This document shows positions 46,311-55,280 of a stretch of DNA of 64,000 nucleotides, in pieces (positions within the stretch are counted from its first letter, which is position 1; each line of letters starts with the position of its first letter). A program made the translations under genes and the position numbers. The notes beneath the pieces are model-generated. The model ran no database searches. It was not told the origin of the DNA and was given only the letters and a program-made list of their open reading frames with translations. The DNA is from Paenibacillus sp. RC67 (lineage in GTDB: Bacteria; Bacillota; Bacilli; Paenibacillales; NBRC-103111): contig NZ_CP125098.1 of assembly GCF_030020805.1 (NCBI RefSeq), forward strand, positions 5,169,501 to 5,233,500. Direction: 5' to 3'.

Positions 46311-46465
46311 GAATGAGACCAAGTTCTTGTCAAAAATCTGGAATGGGACAAAGTTCATGTCATTTGGTTTTGACAAGAACTTTATCCCATAAATATAAAG
46401 AGGCTCGATATACGCGGCCTTTAATGAGACAATGTTCTTGTCATCCGATAAATGACAAGTATTTG
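46311..46465. repeat. Cluster of about 22-bp repeats in both orientations (transposon-end-like)
   Basis: Direct copies AATGAGACCAAGTTCTTGTC (46312), AATGGGACAAAGTTCATGTC (46342) and AATGAGACAATGTTCTTGTC (46423), one inverted copy TGACAAGAACTTTATCCCAT (46371-46390) and a weaker inverted copy near 46452. Copies 2 and 3 form a 20-bp-arm palindrome. Several ordered transposase-binding repeats at one end are typical of Mu/Tn7-type elements. No transposase is present. Confidence 0.6.
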
Positions 46466-46536
46466 TAACGATTCCCCAAAACAATAAATAACTATGAATA
46501 TTAAAAAGCCACCCAATGACACCAGGTGGCCTTAAC

Positions 46537-46746
46537 ATGATTGAAAAGTCTGCAATTGACTACCTAAATCCGGGTAAGCTTATCCGAGTTTCGTACGATG
46601 TAGATTCCGGGAAGCTTTCCGTGCAGCACTGTAAAAATTTAGCGGCCACGGTTGTCGAAACGCTTCTATGCACAGATTTCGCCATAAGCGAGTATCCTAG
46701 CTACACGGGGCTTGGCCTCTCCTGTGGCCGGACTTTCACCGACTAG
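46537..46746 (+). CDS. Small hypothetical ORF, doubtful
   Basis: A 69-codon frame from ATG 46537 (MIEKSAIDYLNPGKLIRVSY). No recognised family and no clear ribosome site; a GCCACC/GGTGGC hairpin with a T-run on the minus strand lies immediately upstream (about 46508-46531). It adjoins the repeat cluster and may be a leftover of a mobile element. Confidence 0.25.
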   Translation: MIEKSAIDYLNPGKLIRVSYDVDSGKLSVQHCKNLAATVVETLLCTDFAISEYPSYTGLGLSCGRTFTD

Positions 46747-46775
46747 AAGATGTGTGCTTCTGGGCACGAAAAAAG

Positions 46776-46826
46776 AAAAGGGGCAACCCTTTGTCATCTA
46801 CGATGACTTTAGGGACAGCCCCCTTA
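46776..46826 (-). terminator. Terminator of the SLH/pectate-lyase gene
   Basis: Minus strand: AAGGGG...CCCCTT outer stem with inner TCCCT/AGGG and GTCAT/ATGAC pairing, followed by TTCTTTTTTCG, 9 bp after the stop at 46835. Confidence 0.8.
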
Positions 46827-46834
46827 GATTATGA

Positions 46835-49800
46835 TTAGTTAATAAATCCTACCGTTTGCAGTAGACGCTTCAGCAGGACAGCCGCTTCGGCACGGGTAGC
46901 GGTTGCGGAAGGCTCAAACGCATTTGTGCTCTTGCCGTTCAACAACCCTGCCGTTACCCCTTTGGCTACCGCATCCTTCGCCCATGCACTGATCGCGCTC
47001 GCATCCTTGAACGCATTCAACTGATTGACGTCACCGCTCGTTTTCTTGCCGACAAAGGCCATGGCCCGGTTGATCATCACGGCCATTTCCTCGCGGGTGA
47101 TGGAGGCGTTCGGGTTAAACTTGCCGCTCTCGTCTCCTTCGATCAAGCCCGTTTTTGCAGCGACTCCGACGATGCCCATGTACCATTCGCTTGCCGATAC
47201 ATCCTTGAACTTGTTTGTTTTGTCTTCGCCAAGTCCCAAGCCTCTTACCAGCAGCGCTGCAAATTCTGCACGGGAAATGGAGCTTTGCGGATCAAATGTG
47301 GTTTCCGTACGGCCTTTGACCAGCAGCTTCGATGCCAACAATTCGACATCGTCTTTAGCCCAGTGGTCCTTCATGTCAGCAAATGTTTTGCTGAACTGTA
47401 CAACCGAGTAGATCGAGTTGCCTGGACGGCTGATCGTCACTTCTGTTTTGCCATCGACTTCCTTGAAGGATGCCGGTACGAAAGTCATTTCGCCTGTAGT
47501 CGGGTCGATCATCACCGCTGTCGCTTTCTTGTTGTCCACCGTACTGCTCAGCTTCAGCGTACGGGAGACATAGGTGCTGCCAAAATCGTTGACAGAGGTG
47601 CTCTTTCCGTTGGCTTCAACCGTTACTGTGAAATCGACGGCTGGGGTCAGGAGCTGCGCTCCCGCTTGCTTCGTTGCGTTCGCAATCTGCGTTGCCAGGC
47701 TGCCGCTGACCTGTTCGATCACAATGTTTACTTTCATATCTTTCACATCTGCACCTATCGATTTGGCCAGCGAATCAATATTCAGCAGGTTCACCGGAAG
47801 GGTATAGGTCACATTACCGAATTTCACTACTAACACCGTATTTGGGGATTGCTTGGAAGCATTCAGCATGGACGATGCCGGAAGAGTGACTTGTGCCACC
47901 GTTCCATCGCTCTTGACTTCAACCACCACTGCTTTATTGCTGTAAGACATACTGGTGTTGATCGCTTGATCCAGCGTAGCGCTGTCCAGCGTAATCACGG
48001 CTGCGGTCTTGCCGTCCGTTGTCTTCTGCGTTGTCGCTGGAGTGTTGATTGAGACAGAGCCGTCTTTATCCGATGTTACAGTGCTGCTGCTCACAGATCC
48101 GCCGCCGCCACCTCTCGGACTGCTGCTCGAGCTGCTTCTAGGCGTCGCACTTGCCACAATCGAGTCCGCACTTTCGCCTGCCGTGTTAGCAGCCGTTATG
48201 ACGTAGTAGTAAGTCGTGAAGTTCGTTACACTGGTATCTGAGTACGAGTTCACCGTCAAATTGGTTGCGATATTCGTAAACGGACCGCTTGCCGACAAGG
48301 AACGCTTCACGTTGTAGTAGGTAGCTCCCGTTACCGTTGCCCAAGTAATATCGACTCGGAACGGTGAGCCTGTTGCATAAACACTTGCCGTTACGGATGG
48401 GATTGTAATCGTTGCGGGTGCTGACGGTGTCGCGCTGGATTGAGCCGATGCCGGGCTAGTGCCAGCCGAGTTCACCGCTTCCACGACATAGTAGTAGGTC
48501 GTGCCGTTCGTCAAGCCACTATCCGTGTAAGACGCCGTTGCACTTCTGCCTACTTGCGTATAGCCGCTTACGCTCGTCGTGCTGCGTTTAATGTTATAGC
48601 TGATCGCTCCATCTACCGCTGTCCAAGCCAGTGCTACCTGAGCATTGCCCGCCGTTGCCGTCAGGCCCGTTGGAGCCGCCGGCGCTTGCGCTGGTGCTGT
48701 TGGTGTTGCACTTGCTTCTGCAGACGCCGGGCTAGTGCCAGCCGAGTTCACCGCTTCCACGACATAGTAGTAGGTCGTGCCGTTCGTCAATCCGCTATCT
48801 GTGTAAGACGCCGTAGTACTCGTACCTACTTGCGTATAGCCGCTTCCGCTCGTTGTGCTGCGTTTAATGTTATAGCCGGTTGCTCCGTTGACCGTTGTCC
48901 ACGCCAGTGCTACCTGCATGTTGCCCGCCGTTGCCGTCAGGCCCGTTGGAGCCGCTGGCGCTTGTACTGGTGCTATCGGTGTCGCGCTGGCTTGAGCCGA
49001 TGCCAGGCTGGTGCCAGCCGAGTTCACTGCTTCCACTACATAGAAGTAGGTCGTGCCATTCGTCAAGCCGCTATCCGTATAAGACGCTGTTTCACTTTCG
49101 CCTACTTGCGTATAGCCGCTTCCGCTCGTCGTGCTGCGTTTGATGTTATAGCTGATCACTCCATCTACCGCTGTCCACGCCAGCGCTACCTGAGCGTTGC
49201 CCGCCGTTGCCGTCAGGCCCGTTGGAGCCGCTGGCGCTTGTACTGGTGCTATCGGTGTCGCGCTGGATTGAGCCGATGCCAGGCTGGTGCCAGCCGAGTT
49301 CACCGCTTCCACTACATAGAAGTAGGTCGTGCCATTCGTCAAGCCGCTATCCGTAAAAGACGCTGTTGCACTTAGGCCTACTTGCGTATAGCCGCTTCCG
49401 CTTGTCGTGCTGCGTTTGATGTTATAGCTGGTCGCGCCATTGACCGCTGTCCAAGCCAATGCTACCTGCTCATTACCCGCCACTGCTGTCAGGCCTGTCG
49501 GCGAGCTAGGTGCCGGTGGAGTTCCTCCAACAGTAATAAGCGAAATATTATCCAAATACTGGTCAATCGTATTGGAGCCTGGCGTCGATGTTTCGATCGA
49601 ACCGATATCCTTCACTGTCGTTGCCGTGTAGAATGGCAATGGCGTAGTATTTTGCTTCGTTCCGTTGATGTACACATCCGCGGTTTGTTCAGATACGTCC
49701 GTCACGATTTTGAAATGATACCAGGTATTGATTGCATACCCTGCCATAAAATGATCTGCCGCCGAAGACTCCCCTAACGGTACTGTTTTGTAGGAGAATA

Positions 49801-50659
49801 CCGTAGCCGATCCGTTTTTGGCAGTTTGAATATCAACAGCTACCGCTCCGGTCGAGCTTAACAGGCGGATGACTTTGGTCGCGCTTGCTGCTGCTGTCAG
49901 CATGTAATCGAACTCGTTTGTTACCACCCCATCTTGAGGTGCAAACGCCTTGTTCACTTTAACAAACTGAGCGCTTGCACTCTTATCCGTATCGTGCAGA
50001 TACAGGCTCTTGGTGCTTCCCGGCAGAACTTTCGATGGAACCGCAATGGATGCATCGAGTGCCGTGCCGGCAGAAGGAGTCGGAACGGTTACCGAGTATC
50101 CCAAATCCGCCAACGTTGCCGCACTTTCAAAATTATCATTAATCAACGTAATACCGCTGCCCGATCCGCCGGATTCACCGTTGTTCGCTGCTGTTGGCGT
50201 TGCACTCGCTTGAGTCGATGCTGCGCTCGTGCCGCTCGCATTGGTCGCTTCTACTACATAATAATAGGTCGTGCCGTTCGTCACGCTAGTATCTGTGTAC
50301 GAAGCTGTCGCGGTTGCGCCGACTTGCGTATAGCCACTTTCGCTCGTTGTGCTGCGTTTGATGTTGTAGCTGGTTGCGCCGCTCACTGTCGTCCACGCGA
50401 GTGCTACTTGTCTATCGCCCGCCGTTGCCGTCAGGCCCGTCGGTGCTGCCGGAGCTTGAGTAGCTGCAGGCATTGCAATTGCTTGAGCCGATGCTGCGCT
50501 CGTACCGCTCGCATTGGTTGCTTCTACTACATAATAGTAGGTCGTGCCGTTCGTCACGCTAGTATCTGTGTACGAAGCCGTCGCGCTTGTACCGACTTGC
50601 GCATACCCGCTTCCGTTCGTCGTGCTGCGCTTGATATTGTAGCCTGTCGCGCCGCTCAC
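46835..50659 (-). CDS. C-terminal half of the giant surface protein: FN3 repeats, LamG-like domain, three SLH domains
   Basis: The open frame (GTG 50659, 1274 aa) begins in the middle of a fibronectin-III domain (SGATGYNIKRSTT) and is the shifted continuation of 50559-53918. Order: half FN3; FN3; a concanavalin-like domain (INDNFESAATLADLGYSV to DQYLDNISLI); five FN3 domains, the middle ones nearly identical; a Gly/Ser linker; a beta-rich domain with VITLDSATLDQAINTSMSYS; and three SLH repeats (FADMKDHWAKDDVELLASK, FKDVSASEWYMGIVGVAAK, FKDASAISAWAKDAVAKGV) that anchor to pyruvylated cell-wall polymer. It has no own ribosome site or signal peptide, so if the frameshift is real the anchor half is not made. 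Confidence 0.8.
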   Translation of the reverse strand: MSGATGYNIKRSTTNGSGYAQVGTSATASYTDTSVTNGTTYYYVVEATNASGTSAASAQAIAMPAATQAPAAPTGLTATAGDRQVALAWTTVSGATSYNIKRSTTSESGYTQVGATATASYTDTSVTNGTTYYYVVEATNASGTSAASTQASATPTAANNGESGGSGSGITLINDNFESAATLADLGYSVTVPTPSAGTALDASIAVPSKVLPGSTKSLYLHDTDKSASAQFVKVNKAFAPQDGVVTNEFDYMLTAAASATKVIRLLSSTGAVAVDIQTAKNGSATVFSYKTVPLGESSAADHFMAGYAINTWYHFKIVTDVSEQTADVYINGTKQNTTPLPFYTATTVKDIGSIETSTPGSNTIDQYLDNISLITVGGTPPAPSSPTGLTAVAGNEQVALAWTAVNGATSYNIKRSTTSGSGYTQVGLSATASFTDSGLTNGTTYFYVVEAVNSAGTSLASAQSSATPIAPVQAPAAPTGLTATAGNAQVALAWTAVDGVISYNIKRSTTSGSGYTQVGESETASYTDSGLTNGTTYFYVVEAVNSAGTSLASAQASATPIAPVQAPAAPTGLTATAGNMQVALAWTTVNGATGYNIKRSTTSGSGYTQVGTSTTASYTDSGLTNGTTYYYVVEAVNSAGTSPASAEASATPTAPAQAPAAPTGLTATAGNAQVALAWTAVDGAISYNIKRSTTSVSGYTQVGRSATASYTDSGLTNGTTYYYVVEAVNSAGTSPASAQSSATPSAPATITIPSVTASVYATGSPFRVDITWATVTGATYYNVKRSLSASGPFTNIATNLTVNSYSDTSVTNFTTYYYVITAANTAGESADSIVASATPRSSSSSSPRGGGGGSVSSSTVTSDKDGSVSINTPATTQKTTDGKTAAVITLDSATLDQAINTSMSYSNKAVVVEVKSDGTVAQVTLPASSMLNASKQSPNTVLVVKFGNVTYTLPVNLLNIDSLAKSIGADVKDMKVNIVIEQVSGSLATQIANATKQAGAQLLTPAVDFTVTVEANGKSTSVNDFGSTYVSRTLKLSSTVDNKKATAVMIDPTTGEMTFVPASFKEVDGKTEVTISRPGNSIYSVVQFSKTFADMKDHWAKDDVELLASKLLVKGRTETTFDPQSSISRAEFAALLVRGLGLGEDKTNKFKDVSASEWYMGIVGVAAKTGLIEGDESGKFNPNASITREEMAVMINRAMAFVGKKTSGDVNQLNAFKDASAISAWAKDAVAKGVTAGLLNGKSTNAFEPSATATRAEAAVLLKRLLQTVGFIN
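48420..49510. repeat. Tandem, nearly identical FN3-coding repeats
   Basis: Units of about 273-277 bp, about four copies, each encoding one fibronectin-III domain (QAPAAPTGLTATAGN to VVEAVNSAGTS). The high DNA identity points to recent duplication. Two further similar units lie at about 50180-50720, where the frameshift occurs. Confidence 0.8.
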
Positions 50660-53600
50660 TGCCGTCCACGTCAGTGCTACCTTGCGCGTTGCCCGCCGTT
50701 GCTGTCAGGCCCGTCGGTGCATTTGGTGCCGGTGTCGTCTGTTGTGTTGAATTGCCCCCTACAGCTACAAGTTGAGTTTTGTAATTAAGTGTTTTATTCT
50801 TCAGTGCTGTATTAACGACATACGATGCGTCATCGACCGAATTATCGAATTGCCAAGTAAAGTCTCCTTGATTGAGGCGTCCAGCTTTTGTCGTAACCAT
50901 TTGTGGAATATGGTTTACGTCATCAATATTTGCTGGATTTACTGCCGTTTCGATCAAAGTATCAAAGTTATTATAAGCTGCTCCACCTACTAATGCTTTG
51001 TATGTACTTGGAACCGTTTCATTTCTTGACGATGCTAAATAGGCGTCAAATGATGTTGGATTAGCCGGAGCTGTTCCTGTATCAGAATTTGCATAAATAA
51101 GACTATTAGGATTAGTAATGATATTATTATAGGCTTTAATCATACCTCCGTTTTCACTGGAGAATGTGCCATTAGCAACACCATCTTTAATATCCGTGCC
51201 TTGTAAAGAAATCATCATTGGATCATGAGCATTTCTCCAATAATTTGATTCTACAAAAATTGAACTTCCTGTTGTAGCGCCAACACCATATTTTGCGACT
51301 CCATCATAGTAGTTATTATATACGTGGATCGTTCCCACTCTTACGCGTGGATGACGAGAGTCTGAATGGTCAAACCAGTTATGGTGATAGGTTACAAAAT
51401 ATTCAGTTGGCTCACTCAAACCGGACAGAGAGGATTTCCCGGAATCCCAGTAGTGATTGTAAGAGATGGTGATATACGTCGAGCTGCCTTTAATATCAGT
51501 TGAACCGTCACCTTTTACTTGGTCAGCATCACTTCCTGCATCTCCATAGAAAAGATCATTATTGTGGACCCAGACATTAACATTCTTAGTATCCATTGAG
51601 AAAGCGTCGTCAGGAAATCTCATCATGCCTATGTTTCTCAACTCTACATTACCGGCATTTCTTACCAGGAAGCCCCATCCATACGCATAGGTATCTTCTC
51701 CAATACCTTCAAGTGTCATATTCATTTCGGAATAAGCCGCATTCCCTTTTACTTCAAGATATCCAGAGGAGTTCAGCTGATCACGCATATTATCTTTTGT
51801 AATTTGTCCAATAAATCGGATAGCAAGCGGTGTTTTATCATAGCCTTTTTGCCTTAGTTTTAAAATATCGCCTATACCATTCCCTGTTGTTTTAGCACCT
51901 TTGCTGTTGGTTATGACATCAAGAGTTACGGTTTGTGCAGTCTCAGATGTTACATAAATAACTTGAGCGTTGCTCCTAAGTGAACCATCGTCATTGTAAG
52001 CGCCTGAGCCGGTTTTAAATGGTGACTGGGATGAAAAAGCAAATCCCGATCTGTCATGCTTCATTACCGATAGTGTGTCGGAAACCGTATTTTTACTTGA
52101 ACCATCTGACAGTAGTGCTTCAACTTTCATTACATAATCTCCAGATGGAAGCCCAACAGCGTCTGCTCTCCAATAAGTAGGGTATTGACGGATTAATTGG
52201 GTATCCATTTGTACATATTGAGAATCCGATGCACTTGCCGGTTTAACGTATACATTATAGCCTTGGGAGTTACTTACAGGTGCCCATTCCACATAGGCTG
52301 TTTCAAACCAGCCCCCACTCTTGGTTATTACAGGGCTACCAACAACCATCTGTGCAGGAGCAGCGGAGACAATAGCTGAGTTTCCACTCTCCCCCTGGGG
52401 ATTAACAGCTGTAACAACGTAGTAATAAGTCGTACCATTCGTCAAGCCGGTATCCGTGTAGCTAGTCCCTGTCACACCTGCAGCCACAGTCGTAAAGCTC
52501 TGGCCGTCCGTACTCCGTTTCACACTGTAGCTATTTGCTCCGTTTACAGCGCTCCACGATACGTTTACCTTAGTGTCGGCCCCGGTAGCTTGAACACCTG
52601 TAGGCGCCTGAGGCGGAGGCAATGTCATCGGTATTGCTTGCACTTCTGCTGCGTCTTGGCTCGGACCTGCGTCATTCACAGCGAAAACCGTGAGGTAATA
52701 GGTTGTATTGTTCATTAAGTCTGTTAAAGTGTACGAGTTGGATGTAATGCCCGTCACAGAGGTGTAAGGACCTCCGCTGGTCGTTGCATATTTAACCGTG
52801 TAGCTTTGTGCTCCGGCTGCAGCATTCCAATTCAATGTAATCTGGGCGTCTCCCGCATTGGCGGTCAAGCCGGTTGGAACGTTAGGCTTCGGCAATACAG
52901 GGGTATCTGAAACCTCATTCGATGTAGAAGCGCTTTCAAGCCCTGAAGAGTTTTTCGCCGTGACAACATAGAAATATGGAGTTCCATTTACGGCTGTCGT
53001 ATCGGCATACGTTGTACTACTGCTCGGTATCGTAGCCAAGTCCGTGTATACGCCGCTTTGCGTACCACGTCTAATCGTATAGCTTGCCGCACCGCTAGCT
53101 GCGTTCCAGGACAAATTGACAGTCGCATTGCTGCCCGGATTCACAACCGTCAAACCGGTTGGCGCATTTGGCGGCGTCACTGGATCCTGACCGAAAAGCA
53201 CTGTTCCATCAGGTCTTTTGATCACCAAATTATCAAACTTTACATTGGCTTCTGTAACCGCAAGACCGATATTCAACATGGCATTGTTGTTAGCGCTGTC
53301 AATTACGTACGTAGAGTCGGTAATTGTAGCATAAGCAGTTCCGAAGGAACTGCCGTCTTTCGAATAATAAGTATTGTATTTATTTCCGACTTTCTCCAAA
53401 CGCAAGTAAAAAGGAGCTGTAGCCGTAATAGCCGGATTTGCATTTACAGTCCCTGTAGATGTATAACGCTTGTAAGCCACAACATTGGTGCTGTTAAACA
53501 CTGCGAAAAAACCATTGCTAGTCTTCGTTGTCCCGTTCTTCAGCATGAGCATGGCTTGAGATGTAGTCGTGGTACTTTGCGTTCCAAAAGGAGCAAAGGA

Positions 53601-53918
53601 CGCCACTCTAACCGTAGCGACAAAGTCCCCGCCGATGGTTGTATTTACAAAATAAGCCGAATCACCAGTGGATTGAAGCTTACCTTCCGAACCGGCGATT
53701 GTGAATGCTTGGGTCGTACTATCATAGCTTGCGCTGGTCGATTTCACCATTGCATTTCCGCTCGAAATGCCATCATTCATCGCCACATCGTTCCAACCGG
53801 AAGGCAAATTCGTTGCGGCTGCCAACGCTGCAGGTACATAAATTTGTGGCAGTAAACTCAGCACTAATGTCAACGTAAGAATGATAGCGAAGATCTTGTT
53901 TAGCTTGCGATGCTTCAT
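50559..53918 (-). CDS. N-terminal half of the giant surface protein: secreted pectate lyase (PL1) with FN3 domains
   Basis: 1119 codons. Signal peptide (KHRKLNKIFAIILTLTLVLS, cut near ALAA), a beta-sandwich of about 200 aa (SGWNDVAMNDGISSGNAMV), three FN3 domains (about 245-525) and a linker domain. A PL1 pectate lyase beta-helix (about 620-1060) carries VHNNDLFYGDAGSDADQVKG, ISYNHYWDSGKSSL and DHSDSRHPRVRVGTIHVYNN, where the Arg is catalytic. After FN3 residue GNAQ the frame shifts (one extra base near 50682) and ends in 40 nonsense residues; the other frame continues the same FN3 domain without loss. ATG after AAAGGAAAGTGAAAA. A cre-like site overlaps the -35 upstream. Confidence 0.87.
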   Translation of the reverse strand: MKHRKLNKIFAIILTLTLVLSLLPQIYVPAALAAATNLPSGWNDVAMNDGISSGNAMVKSTSASYDSTTQAFTIAGSEGKLQSTGDSAYFVNTTIGGDFVATVRVASFAPFGTQSTTTTSQAMLMLKNGTTKTSNGFFAVFNSTNVVAYKRYTSTGTVNANPAITATAPFYLRLEKVGNKYNTYYSKDGSSFGTAYATITDSTYVIDSANNNAMLNIGLAVTEANVKFDNLVIKRPDGTVLFGQDPVTPPNAPTGLTVVNPGSNATVNLSWNAASGAASYTIRRGTQSGVYTDLATIPSSSTTYADTTAVNGTPYFYVVTAKNSSGLESASTSNEVSDTPVLPKPNVPTGLTANAGDAQITLNWNAAAGAQSYTVKYATTSGGPYTSVTGITSNSYTLTDLMNNTTYYLTVFAVNDAGPSQDAAEVQAIPMTLPPPQAPTGVQATGADTKVNVSWSAVNGANSYSVKRSTDGQSFTTVAAGVTGTSYTDTGLTNGTTYYYVVTAVNPQGESGNSAIVSAAPAQMVVGSPVITKSGGWFETAYVEWAPVSNSQGYNVYVKPASASDSQYVQMDTQLIRQYPTYWRADAVGLPSGDYVMKVEALLSDGSSKNTVSDTLSVMKHDRSGFAFSSQSPFKTGSGAYNDDGSLRSNAQVIYVTSETAQTVTLDVITNSKGAKTTGNGIGDILKLRQKGYDKTPLAIRFIGQITKDNMRDQLNSSGYLEVKGNAAYSEMNMTLEGIGEDTYAYGWGFLVRNAGNVELRNIGMMRFPDDAFSMDTKNVNVWVHNNDLFYGDAGSDADQVKGDGSTDIKGSSTYITISYNHYWDSGKSSLSGLSEPTEYFVTYHHNWFDHSDSRHPRVRVGTIHVYNNYYDGVAKYGVGATTGSSIFVESNYWRNAHDPMMISLQGTDIKDGVANGTFSSENGGMIKAYNNIITNPNSLIYANSDTGTAPANPTSFDAYLASSRNETVPSTYKALVGGAAYNNFDTLIETAVNPANIDDVNHIPQMVTTKAGRLNQGDFTWQFDNSVDDASYVVNTALKNKTLNYKTQLVAVGGNSTQQTTPAPNAPTGLTATAGNAQGSTDVDGSERRDRLQYQAQHDERKRVCASRYKRDGFVHRY

Positions 53919-54056
53919 TTTTCACTTTCCTTTCATTTTCAAATCCTTGATCCTGTTCATCTTTTGAATCTCTGATGGCTGGTTCATTTATATCCACATG
54001 CCGAGATTCATGTAATTACATAAGACTCCCTTCTGTTTTAAATTGTCTCGTCCATT

Positions 54057-54096
54057 ATTATATCCGGGTGACCCCACTATTTGAAGCGCTTTCAAA
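54057..54096 (-). promoter_or_regulatory. Pectate-lyase promoter with overlapping cre-like box
   Basis: Minus strand -35 TTCAAA (54080-54085), 17-bp spacer, -10 TATAAT (54057-54062). The symmetrical TTTGAAAGCGCTTCAAA (about 54080-54096) covers the -35 and matches the cre consensus at 13 of 14 positions, so CcpA should repress by blocking RNA polymerase. Confidence 0.65.
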
Positions 54097-54113
54097 CATA
54101 GGTGATCTAATGA

Positions 54114-54419
54114 TTATATTGTACTGAACATAAGAGAACCCTCATAGCAACCCGTTCGAAGATAATCACCGAGACCCACGTAAACCATCGTCACTTCGAA
54201 TTCGCTCGTTCTTGCATCCCGTGTAAGCCTTAGTACGTTACCACCGGGCAATGTTGTTTCAACAGAAAAATCGCGTCTGTGACGTATACTTTCGCGCGCC
54301 AGCTTTATTGCTTCTTTACCGGCAGATATCCTACGACGTTCCGGCTGGCCTGCATCAAGGCTTCGGGCCAAAGCATCAGGAGCAATATTCACACTAATTC
54401 CAAGTCTGTCAACGATCAA
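54114..54419 (-). pseudogene. Fragment of a zeta-toxin/ABC-type ATPase-like kinase
   Basis: 101 codons with NIAPDALARSLDAGQPERR, AGKEAIKLARESIRHRRDFS and VETTLPGGNVLRLTRDA, the middle of the zeta-toxin-like P-loop kinase family (FETTLSG motif). The N-terminal Walker A region (GxNGxGKST) is missing, and the C-terminus ends abruptly after FEVTMVYVGLGD. With nucleotide binding lost, it is a decayed copy. No antitoxin gene is nearby. Confidence 0.6.
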
Positions 54420-54831
54420 ATTTCGGATCTACTTTACACGAAGTAACGTAATTCCCTCTAAAATGGAACAAATAACGCCGAGTGGCAACTATTTCTATGT
54501 TGAACACTAGGTATCCGTTTGATTAATCGATCCAATCAGGTTGAAAAACCTCCATTTCGAGGTTGGTGCTTAGCGGTATATGGCTTCGGGTTTAAAATTT
54601 TAAATTTTATACCCCAATATCCATTTTGGGATTATAACTGTTAATTTATTGAGCAAGTTACTCTACTTCCAAATCCGTTAGTGGAAAAAGACAGCCGTTT
54701 TACGACCGTTTTACGTGGACTTTTTTATGTATACCACCGAGTGAATTGATCATTAGTAATTAGATATTTAGAACCTTCATCGAGAAACTGAATAGAAGAA
54801 AGGGACTCCGTAATCCTAAGCAAGTAAAAAA
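54420..54831. other. Gene-free AT-rich stretch
   Basis: No gene, RNA or promoter could be supported here. The stretch contains TTTTAAAATTTTAAA-type simple sequence and lies between two gene fragments. Confidence 0.5.
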
Positions 54832-54860
54832 ATACCTGCTCCCATAGAGAGAGCAGGTGC
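54832..54860 (-). terminator. Terminator after the aminotransferase fragment
   Basis: Minus strand: ACCTGCTC and GAGCAGGT arms, followed by ATTTTTTTAC, overlapping the end of the fragment's reading frame region (stop at 54871). Confidence 0.8.
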
Positions 54861-54870
54861 GTAAGCGTTT

Positions 54871-55191
54871 TTAATAAATGCGCAAGACTTGATGTACGCT
54901 TTCAGTCAGACCGTCATGAGCATGACCAAGAATTAAGGGGCCGTGTGCAAGCAAATAGTCGATACATTCATTTCCGTCTACATCGCGGATGCGAGCCCCT
55001 TTCGCTGACGCTGCATATAAGAGAGTTGGTTTCATCGACACCCGCAAAGAACTGGCAACTCCTCCTGCAAAGTATTTTTTGGCTGCTTGAAGCTTGGATA
55101 TGCATTTTTCATAGTATCTCATTGGGATAATTTCTTGCGCGATAGGGAATTTTACCAGGGCGAGTAACACATGATGAACGATCTCCGCCAA
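54871..55191 (-). pseudogene. N-terminal fragment of a GSA-aminotransferase-like (class III) enzyme
   Basis: From about residue 30 the frame reads SKLQAAKKYFAGGVASSLRV, RIRDVDGNECIDYLL and GPLILGHAHDGLTESVHQVL, the first ~75 residues of glutamate-1-semialdehyde aminotransferase (HemL) relatives, which are about 430 aa when intact. The frame stops after VLRIY and a good terminator follows at once, so the rest was deleted. The PLP-Lys part is absent. An ATG at 55122 has no clear ribosome site; the part before it is probably not native. Confidence 0.65.
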
Positions 55192-55280
55192 TCGCCTGAT
55201 GCGTATCCCTTAATTGCGCCTTAACTTCTTAAGCGCGTACACTTCAGGCCTGTCATACTTGGTGTATGGCGGGCCATCTT

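Noticed and set aside
48420..49510. Regular repeats considered as a CRISPR array
   Set aside because: The period is about 275 bp and the repeats are coding (FN3 domains); there is no 25-40 bp repeat-spacer structure or cas gene.
48440..50788. Long plus-strand open frames (311 and 284 codons) opposite the FN3 region
   Set aside because: They are Arg/Cys-rich shadows of the repeated Thr/Ser/Ala codons on the minus strand, repeat with the same period as the FN3 units, and lack ribosome sites or family resemblance.
53058..53855. 265-codon plus-strand frame opposite the start of the pectate lyase
   Set aside because: Composition is unlike a real protein, there is no ribosome site, and the minus strand has signal peptide and conserved domains over the same DNA.
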